Positions 1-8,774 are shown, counted from the first letter of the stretch. The stretch is DNA of 64,000 nt from CAWJMD01 sp963843835 (GCA_963843835.1 CAWJMD010000008.1:310001-374000), one strand, 5' to 3'. The notes: generated from the letters alone by a model not told the origin. Translations and numbers: made by a program.

Positions 1-390
1 GCGATGTCGGCGCTGCTGTACGCGGTGCCTGGTGTGCTCGAAGCGCCCCGTCAGTGGCCGTCGGCCCAGACCACGGCGTCCGTCCTGGGTCTGGCCACGG
101 TATGCACGGCCCTCGCGTTCGGGCTCTTCTTCGCGCTCGTCGCCGAGGTCGGGCCGGTCCGCACGACGCTGATCACGTACATCAACCCCGCCGTCGCGGT
201 ACTCGCCGGTGTGGTGGTCCTGAAGGAGCAGGTCACCTGGGCCACCGCGGCGGGCTTCGTGCTCGTGGTCGGGGGGTCAGCGCTCGCCTCCGGACGGCGG
301 CGGCGCGACGAGCCGGCTGCCGACCAGGCGGCCTGCCCACCGGAGCCGGGGCCGGACCTGGCCGCGCAACAGGCCACAATGGGGGCATGA
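1..390 (+). CDS. EamA/DMT-family transporter, C-terminal part (5' truncated by window)
   Basis: The reading frame is open from the first base, so the start lies outside the window. The visible part has hydrophobic helices and the segment VRTTLITYINPAVAVLAG followed by LKEQVTWATAAGFVLVVGG. This is the typical last-two-helix pattern of the EamA (DUF6) domain of drug/metabolite exporters in the inner membrane. The tail after GRRRR is hydrophilic and probably cytoplasmic. The stop codon overlaps the ATG of the dus gene (ATGA), so the two are probably translated together. The substrate cannot be inferred. Confidence 0.8.
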   Translation, partial: AMSALLYAVPGVLEAPRQWPSAQTTASVLGLATVCTALAFGLFFALVAEVGPVRTTLITYINPAVAVLAGVVVLKEQVTWATAAGFVLVVGGSALASGRRRRDEPAADQAACPPEPGPDLAAQQATMGA

Positions 391-1550
391 CGACCACCAC
401 CACGACCACGGCGGGCCTGCGTCTCGGCCCCATCGAGGTCGGCATGCCCGTGGTGCTCGCCCCGATGGCAGGCATCACCAACCAGGCGTTCCGGGCGCTG
501 TGCCGCCAGTTCGGCCCCGGCGGGGTCTACGTCAGCGAGATGGTGACGTCGCGCGCGCTCGTCGAGCGCTCGCCCGAGTCGATGCGCCTGATCCGGCACG
601 ACCCCGACGAGCAGCCGCGCAGCGTGCAGCTCTACGGCGTCGACCCGGCCACCGTCGGCGCGGCAGTCCGGCTGCTGCTGGAGGAGGACCGGGCGGACCA
701 CGTCGACCTCAACTTCGGCTGCCCGGTCGCCAAGGTGACCCGCAAGGGCGGGGGCGCCGCCCTGCCGTGGAAGACCGACCTGTTCACGCACGTGGTGCGG
801 GCCGCCGTGGGCGCGGCCCGCCCCCACGGGGTGCCGGTCACGGTGAAGATGCGGATGGGCGTCGACGCCGACCACCTGACGTACCTGGACGCGGGACGGA
901 TCGCCGAGGAGGAAGGTGCCGCGGCGGTCGCGCTGCACGCGCGCACGGCCGCCGACTACTACGGCGGCGTCGCGGACTGGTCCGCCATCGCGCGCCTGAA
1001 GGAGACCGTGACCAGCATCCCGGTGCTGGGCAACGGGGACATCTGGTCGGCGGAGGATGCCGTCGCGATGGTGGCCCGGACCGGCTGCGACGGCGTCGTC
1101 GTCGGGCGCGGGTGCCTGGGCCGGCCGTGGCTCTTCGCGGACCTCGCGGCGGCGTTCGCGGGGAAGCCCGACCGCGTCCGGCCCTCGTTGGGCGAGGTCG
1201 CCGCGGTGCTGCGGCGGCATGCGGCGCTGATGGTCGCGCACTACGGCGACGAGCTGCGGGCCTGCCGGGACCTCCGCAAGCACATGTCGTGGTACTTGAA
1301 GGGCTATCCCGTGGGCCACGAGCTGAGGGCCGCCCTCGGCATGGTCGAGTCGCTGCAGCAGCTCGACGACCTGCTCGGCCGCCTCGACGGGGACCAGCCC
1401 TACCCCGGTGAGCCTTCGGAGGGCCCGCGTGGTCGCACCGTCGGGGCCAAGCGCGTCGCGCTGCCCGAGGGGTGGCTCGACGGGCACGACCTGACCGGGG
1501 AGGCGGCCCGCATGATCGGCGAGGCCGAGCTGTCCGTGAGCGGCGGGTAG
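387..1550 (+). CDS. dusB: tRNA-dihydrouridine synthase (DusB type)
   Basis: The predicted 387-residue protein is an FMN-dependent TIM-barrel enzyme that reduces uridines in the tRNA D-loop. Diagnostic segments are VVLAPMAGITNQAFR near the N-terminus, VDLNFGCPVAKVTRKGGGAAL (catalytic Cys in NFGCP and the following Lys-rich loop), VTVKMRMG, LGNGDIWSAEDA (FMN phosphate loop) and GVVVGRGCLGRPW. A C-terminal helical domain holds RDLRKHMSWYLKG, usual for bacterial Dus. The ATG at 387 is chosen because it overlaps the upstream stop as ATGA. Dus upstream of dgt and dnaG is a common actinobacterial order. It is a housekeeping tRNA-modification enzyme. DusB rather than DusA/C is inferred from overall motif pattern and length. 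Confidence 0.93.
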   Translation: MTTTTTTTAGLRLGPIEVGMPVVLAPMAGITNQAFRALCRQFGPGGVYVSEMVTSRALVERSPESMRLIRHDPDEQPRSVQLYGVDPATVGAAVRLLLEEDRADHVDLNFGCPVAKVTRKGGGAALPWKTDLFTHVVRAAVGAARPHGVPVTVKMRMGVDADHLTYLDAGRIAEEEGAAAVALHARTAADYYGGVADWSAIARLKETVTSIPVLGNGDIWSAEDAVAMVARTGCDGVVVGRGCLGRPWLFADLAAAFAGKPDRVRPSLGEVAAVLRRHAALMVAHYGDELRACRDLRKHMSWYLKGYPVGHELRAALGMVESLQQLDDLLGRLDGDQPYPGEPSEGPRGRTVGAKRVALPEGWLDGHDLTGEAARMIGEAELSVSGG

Positions 1551-1559
1551 CCTCCGCCC

Positions 1560-2165
1560 GTGCGCGCAGTGGGGACGTTGGTGAGCCGGCTGGTCTGGCT
1601 GGTGCTGCTGCTTGCCCTCGCGCTGGTCGTGGTCACCGCGACCCGCGTGGTACTGGTCAGCCGCGACGACGACCGCCGGGCCAGCGACGCCCTCGTGGTG
1701 ATGGGCGCGGCCCAGTTCGACGGCGACCCGGGGCCCTTCCTCACCGCTCGGCTCGAGCACGCGAAGTCGCTGTACGACGACGGCGTCGCGCCGCGGATCA
1801 TCACGACCGGGGGATCCCTGGCGGGGGACCGGTTCACCGAGGCCGAGTCGGGCGAGATGTGGCTGACCGAGCACGGTGTGCCGCAGTCCGACGTTGTCGT
1901 GGTCAGCACGGGAAGCGACACCCTGACGTCGGTGGAGGCCGTCGCCGAGGCGATGGACGGCGAGGGGTGGAGCTCGGCGGTCGTCGTCACCGACCCGCCG
2001 CACATCCTGCGGGCGGTGTCCATGCTGGGTGACCAGGGCATCGACGCGGTGGGGTCCCCGGCGACCGACACCCCCGACAGGGACAGCGTCTGGGCGCAGG
2101 TCAAGTACGTCGGTCGCGAGACCGCCGGCTACATCTACTACCAGTGGCAGCGGCTGACGTCGTGA
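1560..2165 (+). CDS. YdcF/ElyC-like DUF218 membrane-anchored protein
   Basis: The 201-residue product starts at a GTG. It has one N-terminal membrane helix (about residues 8-30) followed by a DUF218 domain. Visible family motifs are DALVVMGAAQFDGDPG (the usual VVLGA entry strand), LTARLEHAKSLYDDGVAPRIITTGG, TEAESGEMWLTEHGVP, STGSDTLTSVEAV and VVVTDPPHILRAV. DUF218 proteins (YdcF, ElyC, SanA) are linked to envelope and peptidoglycan homeostasis, but the reaction is not settled. The 3' end overlaps the dgt GTG start (GTGA), indicating cotranscription with dgt. Confidence 0.85.
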   Translation: MRAVGTLVSRLVWLVLLLALALVVVTATRVVLVSRDDDRRASDALVVMGAAQFDGDPGPFLTARLEHAKSLYDDGVAPRIITTGGSLAGDRFTEAESGEMWLTEHGVPQSDVVVVSTGSDTLTSVEAVAEAMDGEGWSSAVVVTDPPHILRAVSMLGDQGIDAVGSPATDTPDRDSVWAQVKYVGRETAGYIYYQWQRLTS

Positions 2166-3466
2166 GCGATCCGGTGACGGGGCCGGAGGGTGCTCCCTCC
2201 GGCAGGTACACGGCCGACGACCGGCGACGCCGGGTCGACGAGGGTCCGTACTTCAGCGACCGCGGGGACTTCGCGCGGGACCGCGCGCGGCTGCTGCACT
2301 CCTCCGCCCTGCGGCGCCTCGGGGGGAAGACCCAGGTGGTCGGGCCGGGCAGCGACGACTTCGCTCGCACCCGCCTCACGCACAGCCTCGAGGTCGCCCA
2401 GGTGGGGCGTGAGCTGGGGATGGCGTTGGGCTGCGACCCCGACGTCGTCGACACCGCGTGCCTGGCCCACGACCTGGGGCATCCGCCGTTCGGGCACAAC
2501 GGCGAGAAGGCGCTCGACCGGGTGATGTCCGAGCACGGGGGCTTCGAGGGCAACGCCCAGACGCTGCGGCTGCTCACGCGGCTCGAACCCAAGGTCTTCG
2601 GCCCGGACGGTCGCGCGGCCGGGCTCAACCTGACCCGGGCCAGCCTGGACGCGGCGACGAAGTACCCCTGGCGACGGGGTGAGAACGATTCCGCCGGAAC
2701 GAAGTTCGGCGTCTACGACGACGATGTCGACGTGTTCGAGTGGGTGCGTGAGGGAGCCGAGCCCCTGCGGCGCTGCATCGAGGCGCAGGTGATGGACCTC
2801 AGCGACGACGTCGCCTACAGCGTGCACGACGTCGAGGATGCGGTGGTGGGCGGTTGGGTCGACCTGAGCCAGCTCGACGACCCAGAGGTGCGCGACCGCG
2901 TAGCCCAGCTCGTCGGCCAGTGGTACCTGCCGGGCGTGGACCCCGCGGAGGTGCACGAGGGCCTCGCGCGGCTGCAGGCGCTGCCCTTCTGGGTCCCGGC
3001 CCACGACGGCGACCGCCGCGCGCTGGCAGCACTGAAGAACCTCACCAGCAGCCTGATCGGTCGCTTCTGCAGCGCAGCCGAGAGGGCCACGCGGCAGGAG
3101 TACGGCGGGCAGCCCCTGACGCGGTACGCCGCGGACGTCGTGGTCCCGCGGGAGACCCAGGTCGAGATCTCGGCTCTGAAGGGTGTGGCCGCCGTGTTCG
3201 TGATGGTCGCCGACGACCGCCAGGACGAGTACACCGACCAGCGCGCGCTGCTGACCGGTCTGGTGGGGGCACTGGCAGACCAGGGCGGGGCGGCCCTGGA
3301 GCCGGTCTTCGCCGCCGACCACGCCGCAGCCGACGACGACGGGGGCCGCCTGCGCGCCGTCGTCGACCAGGTTGCGGCCCTGACCGACGCGAAGGCACGC
3401 GCCTGGGCGGCCCGGCTCGGGGTGACCGGTGCATCCGCCCGGCACGCCGCCACGGACCCGGCCTAG
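2162..3466 (+). CDS. dgt: Deoxyguanosinetriphosphate triphosphohydrolase-like protein
   Basis: This is an HD-superfamily dNTP triphosphohydrolase, which would release triphosphate from dGTP or related dNTPs. The 434-residue protein shows the metal-binding set: His in RTRLTHSLEVAQV, the HD pair in CLAHDLGHPPFGHNGE, and the downstream Asp in MDLSDDVAYSVHDVEDA. The GTG at 2162 overlaps the previous stop (GTGA). An in-frame GTG at 2144 exists but would lengthen the overlap. Length and motif order match the dGTPase-like subfamily found next to dnaG in actinobacteria. Which dNTP is hydrolysed cannot be read from sequence. Confidence 0.92.
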   Translation: MSDPVTGPEGAPSGRYTADDRRRRVDEGPYFSDRGDFARDRARLLHSSALRRLGGKTQVVGPGSDDFARTRLTHSLEVAQVGRELGMALGCDPDVVDTACLAHDLGHPPFGHNGEKALDRVMSEHGGFEGNAQTLRLLTRLEPKVFGPDGRAAGLNLTRASLDAATKYPWRRGENDSAGTKFGVYDDDVDVFEWVREGAEPLRRCIEAQVMDLSDDVAYSVHDVEDAVVGGWVDLSQLDDPEVRDRVAQLVGQWYLPGVDPAEVHEGLARLQALPFWVPAHDGDRRALAALKNLTSSLIGRFCSAAERATRQEYGGQPLTRYAADVVVPRETQVEISALKGVAAVFVMVADDRQDEYTDQRALLTGLVGALADQGGAALEPVFAADHAAADDDGGRLRAVVDQVAALTDAKARAWAARLGVTGASARHAATDPA

Positions 3467-3475
3467 GATCAGCCG

Positions 3476-5386
3476 GTGGCAGGCCTGATCCGACGCGACG
3501 ACGTCGAGGCGGTGCGTGAACGTACGCGCATCGAGGACGTGGTGGCGGAGTATGTCACGCTCAAGACCGCCGGCGTGGGCTCCCTCAAGGGCCTCTGCCC
3601 CTTCCACGACGAACGCTCGCCCTCGTTCAACGTGCGACCCCAGGTCGGCCGGTACCACTGCTTCGGCTGCGATGAGGGAGGCGACGTCATCGCCTTCCTG
3701 CAGGCCATCGACCACCTGTCGTTCACGGAGGCGGTCGAGCGCCTCGCGTCCCGGCTCGGGTACACGCTGCGGTACGAGGAGGGCGGCGGGCCCGACCGCG
3801 CCGAGCACGGCAAGCGGCAGCGGCTGCTCGACGCCAACGCGGCCGCCGAGGCGTTCTTCCGCGACCAGCTCACCGGCCCCGCAGCCCAGGTGGGGCGCAC
3901 GTTCCTCTCCGAGCGGGGCTTCGACCGCGCCGCCGCCGACCAGTTCGGGGTCGGGTTCGCGCCGCAGAGCTGGGACGCGCTCACCACCCACCTGAAGGGC
4001 CGCGGGTTCACCGAGCACGAGCTGACGTCGGCGGGGCTGCTCGCCGCCGGCGACCGGGGAGCCTACGACCGGTTCCGCGGGCGACTGGTGTGGCCGATCC
4101 GCGACATCACCGGTGCCACAGTCGGTTTCGGAGCGCGTCGGCTGCTGGAGGACGACCAGGGTCCGAAGTACCTCAACACCCCGCAGACCCAGGTCTACAA
4201 CAAGTCGGCGGTGCTCTACGGCATCGACCTCGCCAAGCGCGAGATCGCGAGGCGCCGCCAGGTCGTGGTGGTCGAGGGCTACACCGACGTGATGGCCATG
4301 CACCTGTCCGGGGTGCCCACGGCGGTCGCGACCTGCGGCACGGCGTTCGGCACCGACCACATCAAGATCGTGCGCCGGCTGCTGGTCGACGACGACGCCC
4401 GGTCGGGCGAGGTCGTGTTCACGTTCGACGGCGACGCGGCCGGGCAGAAGGCCGCATTGCGGGCGTTCGAGGAGGACCAGCGCTTCGTCGCGCAGACGTA
4501 CGTGGCCGTCGAGCAGTCGGGGATGGATCCGTGCGAGCTGCGCCAGGCCAAGGGGCCGGACGCGTTGCCCGCCCTGGTCGCCGACCGCACGCCGCTGTTC
4601 GAGTTCGCGATCGTGTCGACGCTGTCGGGCTTCGACCTGGACCACGCCGAGGGTCGCGTGCAGGGGCTGAGGGCCGCCGCACCGGTGGTCGCGCAGATCC
4701 GCGACTCCTCCCTGCGCCCGGAGTACGCGCGTCGCCTCGCCGGGCTGCTGGGCATGGACGTCGACGAGGTGCGCGGCGCGGTCGCGCAGGCGGCGAAGCG
4801 CCTCTCGACACCGGGCGGTTCCTCTCCGGGCGGCCGGACCCCGCCGCCGCAGACGCGGGCATCCGGCGACCACCGTCACGCGGACGAGCACGCGACCCCG
4901 CCGGAGCCGGTCCTGCCGCGACCCGACCTGCGCGACCCCGTGCTCGGGGCCGAGGGACGGCTGGTGCAGGTGCTGCTGCAGTTCCCGTCCCGGGTGCCGG
5001 ACGAGGCGTTCTCGATGCTCAGTGAGTCGTCGTTCACGCACCCGGCGTTCGTCGCGGTGTTCAGGGCGGTCCAGGACGCGGGGACACCGTCCCAGGCCGG
5101 CCAGGACTGGATGGAGAAGGTGACCGAGGCCGCCCCCAACGCCGTGCAGCAGCTGGTGCGTGAGCTCGCCGTGGCTCCGCTGCCGGTGCGCGGCTCGGAC
5201 AACCTCACCCGGTTCGCCGAGGACCTGGTGCGCGGAACCCGGCAGCGGCAGCTGCTGCGCCGCAAGGCCGAGCTGCACAGCAAGCTGCAGAGGGCCGAGG
5301 CGACCGGTGACGCCGCGGCACTGTCCCAGGCGAACACCGAGCTGATGGCGCTGCAGCGTGACGAGCACGCCCTGCGGGGCGTGTGA
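3476..5386 (+). CDS. dnaG: DNA primase
   Basis: The 636-residue primase synthesises RNA primers at the replication fork. The N-terminal CHC2 zinc domain is clear (Cys41, His44, Cys62, Cys65 in CPFHDERSP and YHCFGCDEGGD). The catalytic core and Toprim domain follow, with the acidic motifs EGYTDVMAM (about residue 267) and FDGDAAGQKAA (about 315). A proline/glycine-rich linker near 445-480 (PGGSSPGGRTPPP) separates this from the C-terminal helical DnaB-interaction domain. The start is a GTG ten bases after the dgt stop. The product ends in a TGATG overlap with the next gene. Confidence 0.97.
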   Translation: MAGLIRRDDVEAVRERTRIEDVVAEYVTLKTAGVGSLKGLCPFHDERSPSFNVRPQVGRYHCFGCDEGGDVIAFLQAIDHLSFTEAVERLASRLGYTLRYEEGGGPDRAEHGKRQRLLDANAAAEAFFRDQLTGPAAQVGRTFLSERGFDRAAADQFGVGFAPQSWDALTTHLKGRGFTEHELTSAGLLAAGDRGAYDRFRGRLVWPIRDITGATVGFGARRLLEDDQGPKYLNTPQTQVYNKSAVLYGIDLAKREIARRRQVVVVEGYTDVMAMHLSGVPTAVATCGTAFGTDHIKIVRRLLVDDDARSGEVVFTFDGDAAGQKAALRAFEEDQRFVAQTYVAVEQSGMDPCELRQAKGPDALPALVADRTPLFEFAIVSTLSGFDLDHAEGRVQGLRAAAPVVAQIRDSSLRPEYARRLAGLLGMDVDEVRGAVAQAAKRLSTPGGSSPGGRTPPPQTRASGDHRHADEHATPPEPVLPRPDLRDPVLGAEGRLVQVLLQFPSRVPDEAFSMLSESSFTHPAFVAVFRAVQDAGTPSQAGQDWMEKVTEAAPNAVQQLVRELAVAPLPVRGSDNLTRFAEDLVRGTRQRQLLRRKAELHSKLQRAEATGDAAALSQANTELMALQRDEHALRGV

Positions 5387-5904
5387 TGGCGCCTTTCCGC
5401 AAGGCGCCGGCCGTGGAGGGTGTCGACCTGTTGCCCGGCGAGCGGGCGCTGGCGTCCGCTGTCCTCGGCGCGGGTGTCACCGTCGCCGCCACCACCCTGC
5501 GCCTGATCGTCCTCCGTCCCGACACGCCCGTCTGGTCGCGGGCGTGGCACGAGGTCGACGCGGTGGCCTGGGAGCGCGACGACCGCGTGCTGGCGGTGGT
5601 GACCGTCGACGGTGCCGCGCTGACCGTCGAGCTGGACGAGAAGGAGCACCTGCAGCTCGCCCAGGTCGTGCGCGAACGCGTGCAGGCCTCGCTGGTGACC
5701 TGGCAGGCCGTCGCGGTGCCGGGCGGCCGGGTGCGGGTCGCCGTGCGCAAGGGTCCGGAGGGCCTGATGCTGCAGGAGATCCCCGACCCGGGGGTGGCGA
5801 CCGACGGAGTCGAGGCGCGGTCGCGGATCGACAGAGCACGGCGCGAGGTGGCCTCCTCGGTGGGTGCCGAGCCATCGACCTTGGGCGGTCCGGAGCACCT
5901 GTGA
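5386..5904 (+). CDS. Conserved hypothetical protein downstream of dnaG
   Basis: The 172-residue protein has no motif I can assign to a function. It is soluble (no signal peptide or clear membrane helix), with alternating strands in RLIVLRPDTPVWSRAWHEVDAVAWE and VLAVVTVDGAALTVEL. This suggests a small beta-rich fold resembling a PH-like domain. It starts at an ATG overlapping the dnaG stop (TGATG), so it is translationally coupled to primase. Small uncharacterised proteins of this size sit between dnaG and tRNA-Asn in several actinobacteria, as I recall. The role is unknown. Confidence 0.75.
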   Translation: MAPFRKAPAVEGVDLLPGERALASAVLGAGVTVAATTLRLIVLRPDTPVWSRAWHEVDAVAWERDDRVLAVVTVDGAALTVELDEKEHLQLAQVVRERVQASLVTWQAVAVPGGRVRVAVRKGPEGLMLQEIPDPGVATDGVEARSRIDRARREVASSVGAEPSTLGGPEHL

Positions 5905-5940
5905 CCCTTTGCTACGCTTGCCCGGCCCCGCTGGGGGCGG

Positions 5941-6013
<73 letters not shown>

Positions 6014-6028
6014 CAAGGATGTCCACAC

Positions 6029-6068
6029 GGCCTCTGACCTGCGGAGACGCACCGTCAGGGGCCTTCTT
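6029..6068 (+). terminator. Rho-independent terminator after tRNA-Asn
   Basis: GGCCTCTGAC (6029-6038) pairs with GTCAGGGGCC (6054-6063), giving a 10-bp stem with one G-U pair and a 15-nt loop, followed by TTCTT. It lies 16 nt after the tRNA. Confidence 0.7.
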
Positions 6069-6099
6069 GCCGGCGATGCCATCGTGAACACTCGCTGAT

Positions 6100-6462
6100 A
6101 CTGCCCTGGCGGTCGTGGGGCGCCGCGTGGTTCGTCGTGCATCGAGAACGGGCCCATTGGCCCGGCGATGCACCTCGTCGGCGCTTCCTCGAAGGTGTTG
6201 GCCCCGCCGACGCGAAACCACGCGCCGGTGGTCAGGCGTGGCTCACCCGACTCGTCAAGGACCTCGAACTCGCATCCAGGCCCGTGTACAGGCACCCGTC
6301 GGCGTAGCCCGCAGCTCTCCCTCGGACGGCGCCTGCAGCTTGACGCAGCGTGGGGACAGCCCGAACTCGGCAGGTCGCCTCGAGCGGCGGCTCAGTGGCC
6401 GTCGACGGAGTCGTCGTCGCGGGGCTGCGCGAGCACCCGACCAGCACTGCCAGCGCCGTCAT
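6100..6462 (-). pseudogene. Possible remnant of a small lipoprotein gene
   Basis: Reading the minus strand from an ATG at 6462, with GGAG about seven bases upstream, gives MTALAVLVGCSRSPATTT. This resembles a lipoprotein signal (lipobox LVGC) followed by a Ser/Thr/Pro-rich linker. The frame then becomes implausible. A different frame gives protein-like text (CVKLQAPSEGELRATP), and a third gives FEVLDESGEPRLTTGAWFRV and GGANTFEEAPTRCIAG further on. A single product would need at least two frame changes. It may be a decayed gene, a misread sequence, or chance. No family recognised. Confidence 0.3.
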
Positions 6463-6629
6463 GGCGGAACTCCGCCGCGGAGCGCAGGTCGCGGCTGACC
6501 GCGCACGAGCCGATTCGACATCGTCCACCCCGGGGTTGATCGACTTCCCGGAATGACTGCCAGGATCGGATCGAGGGTGAGCTCACGGAACCGCAACTTC
6601 GATGGCCACCACCACTGACCATGACCGAG

Positions 6630-7292
6630 CTAGCCATCCGCTGCTTGCAGGCGACTGAACCGCTCAGCCTGACGGAGGGTCAGCCAGCCTGCGGCGACCG
6701 AAGCCGTGGCCGTGGCCCGGTGATCGCCGAAGCCCACGCTCGCGGCGACGACCATCTCCGGCACGAGGCCGATCATGGCCTCGACTGTCAGAGCCTCGCT
6801 CAGCACGAGGCTGACCACGCCGTGCGTCAGTGCCCAGAGCTGGGTCGCCGCGTGGTCCGCTCGGACGTCTCGGTCGAATCGCCCTGAGGCGCAGGCTCGT
6901 TCGACGGCGGCCACGAATACTCCGAACGGCGCGTCAGCGACCTGCGGGTCGGTGAGCGTGTAGCGCTGGTCGAACATCGTGCGGTAGAGGTCGGGCTCGC
7001 GCAACGCGTGCCCCACGTAGGCGGCGCCGGCCGCCGTCACGTCCCGCACGCTGTCGTCGGTCGGACGAAGTCGCGCCAGTCGGGCCGAGAGCCTGCGGAA
7101 ACCCTCCTCGCGGACAGCTGACCACAGCCCCGGCATGCCGCCGAAGTGCGTGTAGACAGCCATCGTCGAGGTCCCGGCCGCCTCCGCCACGGCTCGCAGC
7201 GTGACCGGCTCGGCCGAGCCCAGCCGCTGGGCAGCGATCTCGATGAGCGCGAGGCGTTGTGCGGGATCTGCGGTGCGAGGCATGCTTGCCAT
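6630..7292 (-). CDS. TetR-family transcriptional regulator
   Basis: A protein of about 220 residues with an N-terminal TetR helix-turn-helix: LIEIAAQRLGSAEPVTLRAVAEAAGTSTMAVYTHFGGMPGLW. The C-terminal ligand domain resembles the WHG subclass (LYRTMFDQRYTLTDPQ). The gene diverges from ridA across about 60 bp that contain two overlapping perfect palindromes, so it probably represses both itself and ridA. The start is uncertain between ATG 7292 and ATG 7283. Neither has a good ribosome site, and the palindromes end 5 bp upstream of 7292, so the mRNA may be nearly leaderless. The ligand is unknown. Confidence 0.88.
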   Translation of the reverse strand: MASMPRTADPAQRLALIEIAAQRLGSAEPVTLRAVAEAAGTSTMAVYTHFGGMPGLWSAVREEGFRRLSARLARLRPTDDSVRDVTAAGAAYVGHALREPDLYRTMFDQRYTLTDPQVADAPFGVFVAAVERACASGRFDRDVRADHAATQLWALTHGVVSLVLSEALTVEAMIGLVPEMVVAASVGFGDHRATATASVAAGWLTLRQAERFSRLQAADG

Positions 7293-7297
7293 GATAC

Positions 7298-7321
7298 ATA
7301 GCGTTGCTATAGCGTGGCTAT
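7298..7321. promoter_or_regulatory. Double palindromic operator for the TetR/RidA divergent pair
   Basis: Two 13-bp perfect inverted repeats overlap by two bases: ATAGC-GTT-GCTAT (7298-7310) and ATAGC-GTG-GCTAT (7309-7321). They are offset by 11 bp, about one helical turn. They lie between the divergent tetR and ridA starts, which is where a TetR operator is expected. Binding itself is inferred. Confidence 0.75.
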
Positions 7322-7353
7322 ACAACACACCCAAGGAACACGGAGGACCGGTC

Positions 7354-7761
7354 ATGGCCGTGCAGCTGATGAACCCCGAGGGGCTCCCGAAGCCGGAGCA
7401 CTACTGCCAGCTGGCCATCGCCAGCGGCAGCCGGACGGTCTACCTGTCCGGGCAGGTCGCGCGCGACGCGGACGGCGACCCGGTCGGTGAGGGTGACCTC
7501 GCCGCCCAGGCAGAGCAGGCATTCCGCAACGTCCTGACCGGCCTGGGCGCTGCCGGGGCGAGCTACGCCGACGTCGCGAAGGTCACCATCTACGTCGTCG
7601 ACTGGGAGCCGTCGAAGCTGGGCGCTCTCGGGGAGGGCATCGGGCGCGTCGCCGGCGAGCTCGGCATCGACCCCACCAAGCCGACCACGATGATCAGTGT
7701 GGCCGGGCTGGGTGAGCCCGACCTCCTGATCGAGATCGAGGCGATCGCCGTCGTGGACTGA
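7354..7761 (+). CDS. RidA family (YjgF/YER057c/UK114) protein
   Basis: The 135-residue protein fits the RidA fold length. RidA enzymes hydrolyse reactive enamine/imine intermediates; relatives act in catabolic pathways. Family-like segments are VYLSGQVARDADGDPVGEGD, AAQAEQAFRNVLTGLGAAGASYADVAKVTIYV and the C-terminal IEIEAIAVVD. The Arg usually found in the C-terminal half (RxxVE in canonical RidA) is not obvious: the region reads GLGEPDLLIEIEA. It may belong to a non-archetypal Rid subgroup. The ATG at 7354 follows GGAGG at 7342-7346. Probably controlled by the divergent TetR. Confidence 0.9.
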   Translation: MAVQLMNPEGLPKPEHYCQLAIASGSRTVYLSGQVARDADGDPVGEGDLAAQAEQAFRNVLTGLGAAGASYADVAKVTIYVVDWEPSKLGALGEGIGRVAGELGIDPTKPTTMISVAGLGEPDLLIEIEAIAVVD

Positions 7762-7851
7762 CGGGACCTGAGTCCTCGCGCGATCGTGCAATTGAGACTG
7801 CGTGCGCGTGACGGTCCGATCTGCCTCGGTCTGGCCTCGCCCGCGGTGGCT

Positions 7852-8733
7852 TCACTCCTCCGACCGGACGACGTCCTGCCAGAGGTCGAAGAGGCCGGCT
7901 CTCGCCAGCGGGTCGTAGGGATCCTGCCCGGCCAGGGTCCTGTACCGACCGGGTGGGTGCCCGTACGCCCGGGAGAACCGTCGGGAGAAGTGGTAGGCGT
8001 CGGCGAAGCCGGTGAGACGGGCGACCTGGTCGATCGTGAGGTTGCTGCGGGTCAGGGTGGTCGCGGCGTGGGCCAGGCGGACCAGCTCGAGCGCCGCCGC
8101 AGGGCTGGTGCCGACCTCGCGCGCGAAGGTGCGGGAGAAGTGCGCCGGTGACACCCCGCACGCGTCAGCCAGGTCCTTGTTGGGCATCAGGCGCATGCCC
8201 CGCGCTCGCCACGTCCGCCGGACGAGGTCGAGGGCGGGGACGAGCCGCGGGCTCACCGGCTGCGGCGGGCGGGGCAGGGGACCGTCGACGAACAGGTCGA
8301 GGAGCAGCGACACCACGTGGCTGGTGCGCAAGAGCGCGGTGGCCTCGCTCTGCGATCGGAGTCGGAGCAAGTACGCGCACAACGCGCCGAGCGGATCGTG
8401 GCTCGCGTCGAGACTGCGGGCCGGTGGCACGAAGGTGAGATCCGGGCCCGACGACGTGTGGAAGTGAACGTAGGCGTGGGAGGACGTCTGGTCGGGATCC
8501 CAGTCATATCGATCCAGGTCGCCGGCTCTCGCCAGGGCCACCATGCCGGGCCGAAGGACGACCTCCGTCACGTCGCCCTCGCGTCGTTCGACCCGCCAGC
8601 GCGCGGACCCCTTCAGCACCCAGACGAACTCGTGGTCGACCAGTCGCCGTGGGCCGTAGCTGGAGCCAGGGGGGTACTCAGCCACCCGTGCCAGCGAGGT
8701 CACGGTCGCGCGGGTAGCTGCCTGCGGGATCAC
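7852..8733 (-). CDS. AraC-family transcriptional regulator with N-terminal cupin
   Basis: The 293-residue protein has an N-terminal sensor region with cupin-like strands (HEFVWVLKGSARWRV, VVLRPGMVALARAGDLDRYDW). The C-terminal AraC domain has both helix-turn-helix units: NKDLADACGVSPAHFSRTFAREVGTSP and IDQVARLTGFADAYHFSRRFSRAYGHPPGRYR. The start is a GTG at 8733. It is divergent from the phytanoyl-CoA dioxygenase-like gene across about 100 bp carrying a candidate direct repeat, so that gene is the likely target. Such regulators often control sugar catabolic genes, in line with the sulfatase/GH3 island beside it. Confidence 0.88.
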   Translation of the reverse strand: MIPQAATRATVTSLARVAEYPPGSSYGPRRLVDHEFVWVLKGSARWRVERREGDVTEVVLRPGMVALARAGDLDRYDWDPDQTSSHAYVHFHTSSGPDLTFVPPARSLDASHDPLGALCAYLLRLRSQSEATALLRTSHVVSLLLDLFVDGPLPRPPQPVSPRLVPALDLVRRTWRARGMRLMPNKDLADACGVSPAHFSRTFAREVGTSPAAALELVRLAHAATTLTRSNLTIDQVARLTGFADAYHFSRRFSRAYGHPPGRYRTLAGQDPYDPLARAGLFDLWQDVVRSEE

Positions 8734-8774
8734 GATCAGACATTAGCGCGCGCCTTCGAGGCATCGTTCTGCCC

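Larger units (their letters stand above)
6014..6629. other. Gene-poor stretch between tRNA-Asn and the TetR gene
   Basis: About 600 bases without a convincing intact gene. It holds the tRNA terminator at its left end and a possible frame-broken lipoprotein gene on the minus strand (about 6100-6462). Open frames that run into the tRNA (for example those ending in LDSNQ or containing ATGLEPVT on the minus strand) are the well-known spurious translations of tRNA genes. Codon composition here is visibly less regular than in neighbouring genes. Confidence 0.5.

Noticed and set aside
2138..5368. A 1076-codon minus-strand open frame opposite dgt and dnaG
   Set aside because: It mirrors two certain housekeeping genes and has the usual Arg/His/Gly-rich shadow composition.
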